From Gammaproteobacteria bacterium (GTDB lineage Bacteria > Pseudomonadota > Gammaproteobacteria > Xanthomonadales > Wenzhouxiangellaceae): 60,799 nucleotides of DNA. Below, piece after piece: positions 25,920 to 34,997 of this stretch. The notes under the pieces were generated by a model. The model did not search any database. It saw nothing but the letters and a program-made list of their open reading frames with translations, and was not told where the DNA came from. Position 1 is the stretch's first letter, and the number at the start of each line of letters is the position of its first letter. The stretch covers positions 1-60,799 of the forward strand of contig JAAAPE010000059.1 of the NCBI GenBank assembly GCA_009908385.1. Direction: 5' to 3'. The translations under genes and the position numbers were made by a program.

Positions 25920-27596
25920 TCAATGGCTCCGGCCGATCGCGCGGCGCGGACGGACTTGTTTGCGTTCGCCCCGGATATCGCTGACCGATGCGCCCGGCGA
26001 ATCCGGTCTCCTCAGCAGGATACGGAAGCAGGCGCCGCTATTGGGAACCTGCACGTATTCGAGCGGGGCCTGGTTGGCATCGCAGAGCTGCCGGGCCAGG
26101 TAGAGACCGAGCCCCGACCCCTGCTTGTGGGTCGTGAAGAAGGGCTCGAAAACCTGCGATCGCTTCTCCAGCGGGATGCCCGGCCCATTGTCGATGATAT
26201 CGAGCGCGATTTCACGATGACCCCGGATCGGGCTGACACGGAGTGTGATGGCGACCGGGTCGCCGCCTTCGACCCGCGCGTGCTTGAGCGCGTTTTCCAT
26301 CAGGTTCCACACCGCCTGGCTGAGCTGGCTGGCGTCGATGAGCACCATGATGGAGGCCGAGGGAATCTCGAGCCGGACGCGACCGGGTTCGAGCTTGTGG
26401 TAGCGGCGGAAGTCGCCGGCCAGCTTGCGTATCCAGCTGATCAGGTTGACCGATTCGATGCGTGCCCGCTCGCGCCGCGACAGCTTGAGTACGTTCTCGA
26501 CGATGTCGTTCATGCGTGCGGCGTGATTGAGCATCATGTCGACGAGTTTGCGGTCGGCCTTGTTGAGATCCTCGGACTCGTTGAGCAGCTGGGCGGCATG
26601 GCTGAGCGCGCCGAGCGGATTGCGGATCTCGTGTGCGATGCTCGCCGATAGCCTGGCCAGCGAGGCCTGCGCCAGGTCGCGCGCTCGACGGCTGATGACC
26701 GATGTGTCTTCCAGGAAGATCAGCGTCGCCTCCGAGTCGTTGACGCCGGGCATGGTCAGCATGCTCGGCACTACGGCCGACTGGGTCGACTGGAGCAGCA
26801 GGCCCTCGTCCTCGGTCTTGCCGGTCTTGCGCCAGCGCTCGAGACGTTCGGCCAGCGGTGGGGCGATCTTGCGCAGGTTGCGATCGTTGACCGGCGGATT
26901 CCCCAGCAGGTACCAGGCCGCTTCGTTCATCTGCCGAATCCGGTCCTGCGAGTCCACCACGAGGACCCCGGATCGGAGCTTGTGGATGATCAGCTCGTTG
27001 ATGTGGCCGAGGTTGGCCAGATCCAGGCCGCGGCGTTCGGCCAGCAGCTTGTACTCGCGCCCCCAGCGCCCGAGCAGGGAAGAGCCGATGGCGATGCCGA
27101 AAGCGCCCAGGCCGTAGAGCGCCGCCTGGAAGAGGCTGCTTGCGGCCATCGTGCCCGGCCGCGCGAGCCAGGCGTCGGCGAGCAGGCCGAGGGTGATAAT
27201 CGCTGCGAACAGCAGCGTCGTGCGCAGATCGAGAATCAGGCCCGAGATGCCGACGGTGAACAGCAGGAGGATCACCAGCGCGCTCTCGATTCCGCCGAAT
27301 GCGTGCAGGATCAGGCCGATCAGGATGAGGTCGGTGGCCAGCGAGAACGAGGCCAGTTCTGCAACCGGCATCAGCCGGCGCAGGTGGAACACGAGGAAGC
27401 CCACGGCGCCGCCGGCGTAGGTCAGCGCGGCGGCCTGGGCGAGAAACACCCGGTAACCGGCCTGGATCTCGGTCGACGCAAACCGGAAAACGACCACCAC
27501 GGCGACGATGGACACGATCAGCCGGAACGCGTTGAGGTAGTAGAGCGCCCGGCGAACGACTTCCTCGTCGGCAACCAGTGTTCCGAAGGCTTTCAA
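25920..27596 (-). CDS. pilS: PilS-like membrane sensor histidine kinase
   Basis: 558 residues: about six membrane helices (25-40, 51-71, 81-100, 105-122, 126-143, 155-177), a PAS-like region (200-300), the HisKA box with H322 (SIAHEIRNPLGAL) and an HATPase domain (ENALKHAR, DNGPGIP, GSGLGLYLARQL). It partners PilR to control type IV pilus genes. No pilin gene is nearby. It is divergent from sucC. Confidence 0.93.
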   Translation of the reverse strand: MKAFGTLVADEEVVRRALYYLNAFRLIVSIVAVVVVFRFASTEIQAGYRVFLAQAAALTYAGGAVGFLVFHLRRLMPVAELASFSLATDLILIGLILHAFGGIESALVILLLFTVGISGLILDLRTTLLFAAIITLGLLADAWLARPGTMAASSLFQAALYGLGAFGIAIGSSLLGRWGREYKLLAERRGLDLANLGHINELIIHKLRSGVLVVDSQDRIRQMNEAAWYLLGNPPVNDRNLRKIAPPLAERLERWRKTGKTEDEGLLLQSTQSAVVPSMLTMPGVNDSEATLIFLEDTSVISRRARDLAQASLARLSASIAHEIRNPLGALSHAAQLLNESEDLNKADRKLVDMMLNHAARMNDIVENVLKLSRRERARIESVNLISWIRKLAGDFRRYHKLEPGRVRLEIPSASIMVLIDASQLSQAVWNLMENALKHARVEGGDPVAITLRVSPIRGHREIALDIIDNGPGIPLEKRSQVFEPFFTTHKQGSGLGLYLARQLCDANQAPLEYVQVPNSGACFRILLRRPDSPGASVSDIRGERKQVRPRRAIGRSH

Positions 27597-27668
27597 GACG
27601 TTCTCCCGGCCTGCCGCCGATTCCGCCGAAGCTGTGAACTCGCCCTGATCATGGTCTGCCCGCAGCTA

Positions 27669-27696
27669 TTGAATAAACGTGTCCTGCGAGTATAAG
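27669..27696 (+). promoter_or_regulatory. Possible sigma-70 promoter for sucCD
   Basis: TTGAAT, a 16-bp spacer and TATAAG read toward sucC, about 130 bp before its start, inside the pilS-sucC divergent gap. Four to five matches per hexamer make it plausible, not proven. A long 5' untranslated leader would follow. Confidence 0.45.
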
Positions 27697-27828
27697 CGAT
27701 CGGGCGGTTTGATAATTGCCCGTGGTTGTTCCAGAATACGCCGGTTCCGGCGGTGCCCCGCAAGGGTGTGCCTGCGCGGACATTTCCGGATCGACACTCA
27801 ATCCATCACAGCTACGGGTTTTCCAAGC

Positions 27829-28992
27829 ATGAATTTTCACGAGTATCAGGCCAAGGAGCTGTTCGAGCAGTACGGTATTCCCGTGCCGCGCGGAGAGTTG
27901 GCAACCACCGCCGATGAGGCCGTCACGGCGGCCGAGAAGCTCGGTGGCAGCGAATGGGTGATCAAGGCCCAGGTGCATGCCGGAGGGCGCGGCAAGGCCG
28001 GCGGGGTCAAGCTGGTCTCCAGCCTCGACGAAGTCCGCGAGGCCGCGGGCAAGATGCTCGGCATGAACATCGAGACCTACCAGACGGGCGGCCGGGCGCT
28101 GCCGGTCAACTCGGTGCTGGTCGCCGAGGCCACCGAAATCAAGCAGGAGCTCTACCTGGGCGCCCTTGTGGATCGCGCCCAGAAGTCGGTCGTGTTCATG
28201 GGGTCGGCCGCCGGCGGCGTCGACATCGAGCAGGTCGCCGCCGACACTCCGGAGCAGATCATCACCGCGCCGGTCGACATCGCCGCCGGCTTCATGCCCT
28301 ACCAGGCGCGACACATCGGCTTCCGCATGGGCCTCAATGCCAAGCAGGTCAAGCAGCTGGTCCAGATCATGAGCGGCCTTTACCGGCTGTTCATGGAAAA
28401 GGACATCAGCCTCATCGAGGTCAACCCCCTGATCATCGACGGCAACGGCGACCTCAGCGCGCTCGACGCCAAGCTCAACGCCGACGACAACGCGCTATTC
28501 AGGCACACCGACATCGCGGAGATGCGCGACGAGTCGCAGGAAGACCCGACCGAGCTGGCGGCCAGCAAGCACGACCTCAACTACGTCACGCTGGACGGCA
28601 ATATCGCCTGCATGGTCAACGGCGCCGGCCTGGCCATGGCCACGATGGACGTCATCAAGCTCGCCGGCGGCGAGCCGGCCAATTTCCTCGACGTCGGCGG
28701 CGGCACGAACGCCGAGCGCGTCAAGGAAGCCTTCAAGCTCATCCTGTCGGGCGATAACGTCAAGGCCATCCTGGTCAACATCTTCGGCGGCATCGTGCGC
28801 TGCGACGCCATTGCCGAGGGCATCATCGAAGCGGTCAAGGACGTCGAGATGAACGTGCCGCTGGTGGTGCGCCTGGAAGGCACCAACGTGGAAAAGGGCA
28901 AGAAGATGCTCGCCGAGAGCGACTTCGACATCATTCCCGCCGACGATCTCAATGACGGTGCGCGCAAGGCCGTGGAAGCGGCCGGCGCCTGA
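27829..28992 (+). CDS. sucC: Succinyl-CoA ligase, ADP-forming, beta subunit
   Basis: 387 residues with an ATP-grasp domain ([34 protein letters not shown]) and the C-terminal CoA-ligase domain ([31 protein letters not shown]). It forms ATP from succinyl-CoA in the TCA cycle with SucD, which begins 10 bp later. The ATG at 27829 gives the normal N-terminus. Confidence 0.98.
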   Translation: MNFHEYQAKELFEQYGIPVPRGELATTADEAVTAAEKLGGSEWVIKAQVHAGGRGKAGGVKLVSSLDEVREAAGKMLGMNIETYQTGGRALPVNSVLVAEATEIKQELYLGALVDRAQKSVVFMGSAAGGVDIEQVAADTPEQIITAPVDIAAGFMPYQARHIGFRMGLNAKQVKQLVQIMSGLYRLFMEKDISLIEVNPLIIDGNGDLSALDAKLNADDNALFRHTDIAEMRDESQEDPTELAASKHDLNYVTLDGNIACMVNGAGLAMATMDVIKLAGGEPANFLDVGGGTNAERVKEAFKLILSGDNVKAILVNIFGGIVRCDAIAEGIIEAVKDVEMNVPLVVRLEGTNVEKGKKMLAESDFDIIPADDLNDGARKAVEAAGA

Positions 28993-29002
28993 AGGACAAG
29001 CA

Positions 29003-29875
29003 ATGAGTGTACTGATTGATAGCAAGACCAAGGTCATCTGCCAGGGCTTCACTGGAAGCCAGGGCACTTTCCATTCGGAGCAGGCGATCGCCTACGGTAC
29101 CCGCATGGTCGGCGGTGTGACGCCTGGCAAGGGCGACCAGGAGCACCTCGGCCTGCCGGTTTTCAATACCGTCGACGAAGCGGTCGAGGAGACCGGTGCG
29201 GACGCGTCGATGATCTTCGTGCCGCCGCCGTTTGCGGCCGACGCGATTCTCGAGGCGGCCGATGCCGGCGTGCGCGTGATCGTGTGCATTACCGAGGGCA
29301 TCCCGGTGCTCGACATGATGCGTGTCAAGGCCGCGCTCAACAGCTACGACGACGTGACGCTGATCGGCCCGAATTGCCCGGGCATCATCACGCCCGAGGA
29401 GTGCAAGATCGGCATCATGCCCGGCCAGATCCACAAGAAGGGCAAGATCGGGGTCGTCTCGCGTTCCGGCACGCTGACCTATGAGGCCGTCTACCAGACC
29501 ACCCAGGTGGGCCTGGGGCAGTCGACCTGCATCGGCATCGGGGGTGACCCGATCCAGGGCATGAGCTTTGTCGACTGCCTGTCGCTGTTCGAAGAAGATC
29601 CCGAAACGCAAGGCATCATCATGGTAGGCGAAATCGGCGGCTCGGCCGAGGAGGAAGCGGCCGAGTTCATCGCCGATCACGTCAGCAAGCCGGTGGCCGC
29701 CTACATTGCCGGCGTCACCGCCCCGCCGGGCAAGCGCATGGGCCACGCCGGCGCCATCATCGCCGGTGGTAAGGGCACGGCCGAGGCCAAATACGAAGCC
29801 CTTAAAGAGGCGGGTGTGACCACGGTTCGCTCCCCGACCGAGCTCGGCGAGGCCATCGCCGGCCGATTGAAGTAG
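29003..29875 (+). CDS. sucD: Succinyl-CoA ligase, alpha subunit
   Basis: 290 residues: CoA-binding domain ([27 protein letters not shown]) and the phosphohistidine H248 in [16 protein letters not shown]. The alpha subunit carries the phosphate transferred to ADP. RBS AAGGACA precedes the ATG at 29003. The short-word palindrome 29883-29958 follows its stop. Confidence 0.98.
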   Translation: MSVLIDSKTKVICQGFTGSQGTFHSEQAIAYGTRMVGGVTPGKGDQEHLGLPVFNTVDEAVEETGADASMIFVPPPFAADAILEAADAGVRVIVCITEGIPVLDMMRVKAALNSYDDVTLIGPNCPGIITPEECKIGIMPGQIHKKGKIGVVSRSGTLTYEAVYQTTQVGLGQSTCIGIGGDPIQGMSFVDCLSLFEEDPETQGIIMVGEIGGSAEEEAAEFIADHVSKPVAAYIAGVTAPPGKRMGHAGAIIAGGKGTAEAKYEALKEAGVTTVRSPTELGEAIAGRLK

Positions 29876-29882
29876 CACAAAG

Positions 29883-29958
29883 GGTTCAGGTTTCAGGTTT
29901 CAGGAAGAACGAAGAATGTGGTTTTCCTGAACCCTGAACCCTGAAACCTGGAACCTGA
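29883..29958. repeat. Short-word palindrome (TTCAGG repeats) between sucD and nadE
   Basis: Left arm GGTTCAGGTTTCAGGTTTCA, right arm with CCTGAAACCTGGAACCTGAA, paired round a ~20-base AT-rich centre. The arms consist of the hexamer/heptamer TTCAGG(T) and its complement. It fills nearly the whole 87-bp gap and ends 4 bp before the nadE ATG, so it would also mask or present the nadE start in RNA. Confidence 0.85.
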
Positions 29959-29962
29959 AGAC

Positions 29963-31582
29963 ATGCTTCGAATCGCGCTCGCGCAGGACGACTTCCCGGT
30001 CGGCCGGATCACCGGCAACCGGGAGCGCATCCTCGAACACGTCGCCCGCGCCCGTGACGAGCTCGATGCCGACCTCGTCGTCTTCCCCGAGCTGGCGCTG
30101 ACCGGCTACCCGCCGGAAGATCTCGTGCTCAGGCCCGGGTTCATGCGGTCGTCGGCCGCGGCCCTGTCCGAACTGGCCGACAAGGTTCACGGAATCGATG
30201 TCATCGTCGGCCATCCCAGGGCGGACGGAGACAGGCGCTTCAATGCCGTCTCCTGGCTGCGAGACGGCGAAGTGATCGGGACCTACGACAAGTGGGATCT
30301 TCCGAACTACGCTGTCTTCGACGAGCGCCGCTACTTCGTGCCCGGCGACGCACCGCTGGTGATCGAGGTGGCCGGCGTGAAGGTCGGCGTGATCATCTGC
30401 GAAGACACCTGGACGCCCGAGGCGGCGCGGGCCGCGCGCGAGGCCGGCGCGCAGGTCATCGTGTCGGCCAATGCCTCGCCCTTCTACGACGGCAAGCATC
30501 AGGACCGGGCCCGGATTCTTTCGGAACGACACGGCGAAACCGGCCTGCCCCTGATCTACCTCAACTGCGTCGGCGGCCAGGACGAACTGGTCTTCGACGG
30601 CCATTCGATGGCGATCGACGGCGAGGGCAAGCTCTCCGATCCGGCCCCGCTGTGCGAGGAAGCGCTGCTGTGCGTGGATTTCGATCCCGAGCGCCGGTGC
30701 TTCGACTATCGCCACTGGCCCGCTGGCGAGACCGAGCGCCTCCCGGTCACCTGGGAGGTCCTCAAACGCGGATTGAAGGACTACACCTTCAAGAACGGAT
30801 TCGAGTCGGTGGTGTTCGGCTTGTCGGGCGGCATCGATTCGGCCGTTACCCTGGCACTCGCGGTCGATGCACTCGGCCCCGATCGGGTAGTCCCTGTCAT
30901 GATGCCTTCGCGCCACACGGCCGAATTGTCCCTGATCCTGGCCAGCGAGCAGATCGAGCTTCTGGGGACCCGTTTCGAGAACATCTCCATCGAGCCCATA
31001 TACCAGGCCCAGCTCAAGCAACTCGCAGAGACCTTCGAGGGCACGAGCGAGAACTTTGCCGAGGAAAACCTGCAGGCCCGCGCGCGCGGCAACATCGTCA
31101 TGGCCCTGTCGAACAAGTTCGGGCACCTGCCGCTGGCCACCAGCAACAAGAGTGAGCTGGCGGTCGGGTATTCGACGATCTACGGTGACATGTGCGGCGG
31201 TTTCAGTCCGATCAAGGACGTGCTCAAGACCCTCGTATACGAGCTGGCCCGTTGGCGAAACACCGTCTCGGAGGCGATTCCCCAGGGCGTGATCGACCGG
31301 CCGCCGTCGGCCGAGCTGGCTCCCAACCAGCTCGACCAGGACAAGCTGCCGAGCTACGACGTGCTCGACGACATCATCACTCGCTACGTCGAACAGGATC
31401 AGTCCATCGCGGAGATCGCCGCCGTCGATGCCGACGAGGCCGTCGTGCGCCGCGTGGCCGGGATGGTGCTGGCCTCGGAATTCAAGCGCCGGCAGGGCGC
31501 GCCGGGGCCGCGGATCACGCGCAAGGCCTTCGGGCGGGATCGTCGCTATCCCATCACGTCCGGCTGGCGCGACAGCGGCTGA
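29963..31582 (+). CDS. nadE: Glutamine-dependent NAD+ synthetase
   Basis: 539 residues in two domains. Nitrilase-type glutaminase domain (1-260) with catalytic E43, K110 and C146 (IICEDTW), and a synthetase domain with the ATP loop SGGIDS at 288-293 plus STIYGDMCGGFSPIKDV. It converts nicotinate adenine dinucleotide to NAD+ with glutamine nitrogen. With nadABC 9 kb away the window covers most of de novo NAD synthesis. The start lies right after a palindrome. The end overlaps the convergent cupin gene by 37 bp. Confidence 0.96.
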   Translation: MLRIALAQDDFPVGRITGNRERILEHVARARDELDADLVVFPELALTGYPPEDLVLRPGFMRSSAAALSELADKVHGIDVIVGHPRADGDRRFNAVSWLRDGEVIGTYDKWDLPNYAVFDERRYFVPGDAPLVIEVAGVKVGVIICEDTWTPEAARAAREAGAQVIVSANASPFYDGKHQDRARILSERHGETGLPLIYLNCVGGQDELVFDGHSMAIDGEGKLSDPAPLCEEALLCVDFDPERRCFDYRHWPAGETERLPVTWEVLKRGLKDYTFKNGFESVVFGLSGGIDSAVTLALAVDALGPDRVVPVMMPSRHTAELSLILASEQIELLGTRFENISIEPIYQAQLKQLAETFEGTSENFAEENLQARARGNIVMALSNKFGHLPLATSNKSELAVGYSTIYGDMCGGFSPIKDVLKTLVYELARWRNTVSEAIPQGVIDRPPSAELAPNQLDQDKLPSYDVLDDIITRYVEQDQSIAEIAAVDADEAVVRRVAGMVLASEFKRRQGAPGPRITRKAFGRDRRYPITSGWRDSG

Positions 31583-31944
31583 GACTGCTTGCCGCGCGCG
31601 GTGACGCGCTCCATGTCGATCAGGTCAGTTCCTGCGACGCGGGCGGGCGGGGCGGTCGCTTCGATCACCGTCGCCTTGATCGGGATGCGATAGGAATGCG
31701 AGGTGTTCGGCGGGATCACGAAGGAACCGCCCTCGACCAGTTCCTCGGGATGCCTGTCGATGATCACCGTCATTTCGCCCATTGAGGCGTGGCCCACGAT
31801 CTCGTAGGGCCGCGTGCGCGCGGCTTTCTCGCTCGTGGTGTAGTCGCGCCATATTCGCAGGCCGACGGCCTCGCCCTGGGCAAGCTGCAGGTCGCCCAGC
31901 GGGCCGTGCTCGATGTTTTCACCCCTGAGCACGTGGTCTGACAT
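31546..31944 (-). CDS. Small cupin-domain protein
   Basis: 132 residues, single cupin barrel: PYEIVGHASMGEMTVIIDRHPEELVEGGSFVIPPNTSHSYRI has the two cupin motifs, with H in both (VGH, NTSHSY). Substrate unknown. A near-perfect Shine-Dalgarno (GGGAGGAAA) decides the ATG at 31944; the frame continues upstream without support. Divergent from aceK, and convergent with nadE. Confidence 0.78.
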   Translation of the reverse strand: MSDHVLRGENIEHGPLGDLQLAQGEAVGLRIWRDYTTSEKAARTRPYEIVGHASMGEMTVIIDRHPEELVEGGSFVIPPNTSHSYRIPIKATVIEATAPPARVAGTDLIDMERVTARGKQSQPLSRQPDVMG

Positions 31945-32080
31945 GCTTTCCTCCCGGGAAGATTTCGTCCACTCACAACCCTGACAGGAATGCAGTTCGG
32001 ACCGTGTCCGCATCGTCCAATGGCGCTGATTCCGATTTCGTGCTGATGTGCGTTCGCAACGGAGCCAGTACAATCGTTTC

Positions 32081-33820
32081 ATGTCCCGCGTGGTCGACAG
32101 TCGGCGACAGGATCGTCGCCATCGTGAACTGGTCAGCGAGGCCTGCGGGCTGGTCGTGGCGGGCTTCGACGACTACAACGCCAGCTTCTCCGACATCACG
32201 CGACGGGGCAAGCGCCGGTTCGAGCAGGGCGATCGGGCAGGAATGCGGGCGGATGTCGTTTCGCGGCTCGAGCTTTACGACCGGACTGTCGACGAGACCA
32301 TTTCCCGTCTCGAGGGCCTGCTGGCCAACCGCCTGTTCTCTCGCAGCATCTGGCGCGACATGCGAGTCGCCTTCGCCAGTCTGATCAAGCGCAAGCTCGA
32401 CGCCGAACTCTACAAGACCTTCTTCAACACCATCACCCGCAGGCTGTTCAAGACCCGAGGCGTCGATCCCGCCATCGAGTTCGTGGCGTTCGATTTCCAG
32501 CCCAGCGACCGGATCACGCATCCGGTAGCGCGATACACCTACATCGTCGGTGACCGACTGTCCGACGTGTTCTACCGGATTCTCGAGGACTACCGCTTTT
32601 CCCTGCCGTGGCTGGACGCCGAGCGCGATGCCGGGCGCCTGGCCGAGCGCATGGACCAGGTGCTCGAAGGCGACGAGGCGCTTTCGATCGAGCTCCTCGA
32701 GACGGTGTTCTACCGCGAGGGTCGGGCCTATCTCGTCGGGCGGGCGCTGGGCCGGACGCGGCACGTTCCCTGCGTGATCGCGCTTTCCCGCGAGGACGAC
32801 GCCCTGGCCGTCGATGCACTGCTGACCCGTCGCCTGCAGTTGAGCATCCTGTTCGGCTATACCTACAGCTACTTTCTCGCCGACCTGCCGACCGTGGCCG
32901 ACGCCGTGGTTTTCCTGCGCAGCCTGCTGCCCGACAAGCCGGTCGACGAGCTCTACTCGGTGCTGGGCCGGGCCAAGCAGGGCAAGACCGAGCGTTACCG
33001 CGCCTTCCGCCGGCATTTGAGCGACCATCCCGAGGAGCGCTTCGAAGTGGCTGCAGGCAAGCGCGGGATGGTCATGGCCGTATTCACCTTGCCCGGTTAC
33101 CCGCTGGTGTTCAAACTGTTACGCGACAAGTTCGCGCCGGAGAAGACGATCAAGCGCCACCAGGTGATCGAGCGCTACCAGATGGTCTACCGGCACGACC
33201 GGGTGGGGCGCCTGCTCGACGTCCAGGAGTTCAAGTCCCTGCGCTTCGAGCGCGAGCGCTTTTCGCCCGAAGTACTCGAGGAACTGCTCGGGGAATGCTC
33301 GCGCGTCGTCCGCGAAGACGGCGACGATATCGTCATCCGGCACTGCTACGTAGAGCGCCGGGTTCGACCGCTCGATCTCTACCTGGGCGAAGTGGAGGCC
33401 GGCGGCGCGCGGCAAGTGTTGATCGATATGGGGCAGGCGCTGAAGGACCTGGCCCGATCGAACATCTTTGCCGGTGACCTGCTGCCCAAGAATTTCGGCG
33501 TCACGCGTTCGGGACGCGTCGTCTTCTACGACTACGATGAGCTGGCCCTGCTGACCGACTGCCGCTTCCGCAAGATGCCCCGGGCCCAGGACGACATCGA
33601 CGTCTACAACGACGAGACCTGGTTCCATGTTGCCGACAACGATGTCTTTCCCGAAGAGTTCCGCCGCTTCATGGGCCTCAAGCGTGATTTCATGGAGATT
33701 CTCGAAGACGCCCACGGCGAACTCTTCGACGCGTCGTGGTGGCGGGATGTACAGCAGCGCATCGCCTCGGGCGAGTCGCTGGATGTGGCGCCCTACGGGC
33801 CGGAGGCTCGACTCGCCTGA
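32081..33820 (+). CDS. aceK: Isocitrate dehydrogenase kinase/phosphatase AceK
   Basis: 579 residues from the ATG at 32081 (an in-frame GTG exists at 32048). Family features include VAFDFQPSDRITHPVARYTYI, a kinase-like ATP region (GYPLVFKLLRDKFAPEK) and NIFAGDLLPKNFGVTRSGRVVFYDYDEL. AceK reversibly phosphorylates isocitrate dehydrogenase to direct carbon to the glyoxylate bypass, so the organism probably grows on acetate or fatty acids. aceA and aceB are not in the window. Confidence 0.96.
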   Translation: MSRVVDSRRQDRRHRELVSEACGLVVAGFDDYNASFSDITRRGKRRFEQGDRAGMRADVVSRLELYDRTVDETISRLEGLLANRLFSRSIWRDMRVAFASLIKRKLDAELYKTFFNTITRRLFKTRGVDPAIEFVAFDFQPSDRITHPVARYTYIVGDRLSDVFYRILEDYRFSLPWLDAERDAGRLAERMDQVLEGDEALSIELLETVFYREGRAYLVGRALGRTRHVPCVIALSREDDALAVDALLTRRLQLSILFGYTYSYFLADLPTVADAVVFLRSLLPDKPVDELYSVLGRAKQGKTERYRAFRRHLSDHPEERFEVAAGKRGMVMAVFTLPGYPLVFKLLRDKFAPEKTIKRHQVIERYQMVYRHDRVGRLLDVQEFKSLRFERERFSPEVLEELLGECSRVVREDGDDIVIRHCYVERRVRPLDLYLGEVEAGGARQVLIDMGQALKDLARSNIFAGDLLPKNFGVTRSGRVVFYDYDELALLTDCRFRKMPRAQDDIDVYNDETWFHVADNDVFPEEFRRFMGLKRDFMEILEDAHGELFDASWWRDVQQRIASGESLDVAPYGPEARLA

Positions 33821-33850
33821 CCTGAATGCTCGCCGGGCGCCCGGACGGGT

Positions 33851-34997
33851 TGGTTTTTTCGTTCTTTCGTTTCTTCGTTTTTTGGTTCGGCATTCGCTGA
33901 GAGTTGCGGGGCGGCTGCGCCGCGGGCCCTATGGCGCTTTCGGCACCCGGCACTGTAGTCCCGGACGGAGCGCAGCGGAGATCCGGGACCTTCTCGCCGA
34001 ATCGCCGCGCGCCCTACTGCGCTTGCTGGACCGTATTCCCGGACGGAGCGAAGCGGAGATCCGGGACCTTCTTGCCGGATGGCAGTGCCCCGGCTTATTG
34101 CTCCCTGCCGTGGCTCTAAAGGTTTTCGCCACCGATCGCTGTGGTGGTCTCGACACGTCAAAATCGATTTCGCCCGGGCCCGCTTCGCGGGGTCTTGCGG
34201 CGGGTCGTCGAAGACTTGCTCTCTAGCGCGGAAGGGGGCGCCGCACGCGTTGGCGTCCTCGACCAGTCACAGGCGTTCCGGCCGGCCTGCTTCGCAGGCT
34301 CTTGCGCCGGGTAACTTTTTTCCCGCGCGAAAAAAGTAACCAAAAAACGCGCTTAAAAAACGCCGTTGGACGGCTCGGAAATTGGACTGAGTGGGGGCTC
34401 CAGAACTCCGATTGCGGCGTTGTTCGAGCCCGGCCGGATTCGCCGGGACTTCGGCCCAGGCCGCAAGTGGCCCTGGTCAGGATGCCTGGCTTTCGGATGA
34501 CACGACACCGCGCGCTTCGCGCGCGCAGGCTTCCGGGTGGGCAAAGCCCCGCAGCGGAAAAGCCGTGGCTCCGCCAACCGAAGCCGGGTTCATCGAGGTC
34601 GTGCTGTTCTCGTGCGGATTACGCCAAGGTCTCCCTAGTGCCACCGGAGAATCAGACCGGTTCCGAGCAACGCCGCAGTCGGTATTCTGGAGCCACCGAT
34701 ACCGCAACTCCTGCGGACCATCCGGCATCTTTTAATAGCCCTTTTGCTTACTTTTTTGGTAATTGAAAAAAGTAAGTCGCCGCAAGACCCCGCGAAGCGG
34801 GCCCGGGCGAAACCGATTTTGACTTGTCAAGGGCGCCACTGCGACCGGTGGCGCAAACCCCCGATCTACGGCAGGGAGCAATAAGCCGGGGCACTGCCAT
34901 CCGGCAAGAAGGTCCCGGATCTCCGCTGCGCTCCGTCCGGGACTACAGTGCCGGGTGCCGAGTGCCGAAAGCGCCATAGGGCCCGCGGCGCAGCCGC
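33851..34997. repeat. Nested palindromic intergenic element, copy B
   Basis: About 1.15 kb between convergent aceK and purT. Left end has TTCTTTCG and TTTTTTGGTTCGGCA; the right end stops at a GCGGCGCAGCCGC hairpin directly on the purT stop, so the right terminal repeat is missing. The left arm carries two successive GTCCCGGA/TCCGGGA-type hairpins (~33958 and ~34032). H2 is 34311-34340 and H1 34747-34776, core 406 bp, in reverse orientation to copy A. One extra arm module (CTCTAGCGCGGAA type) sits on the H2 side. Confidence 0.9.
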
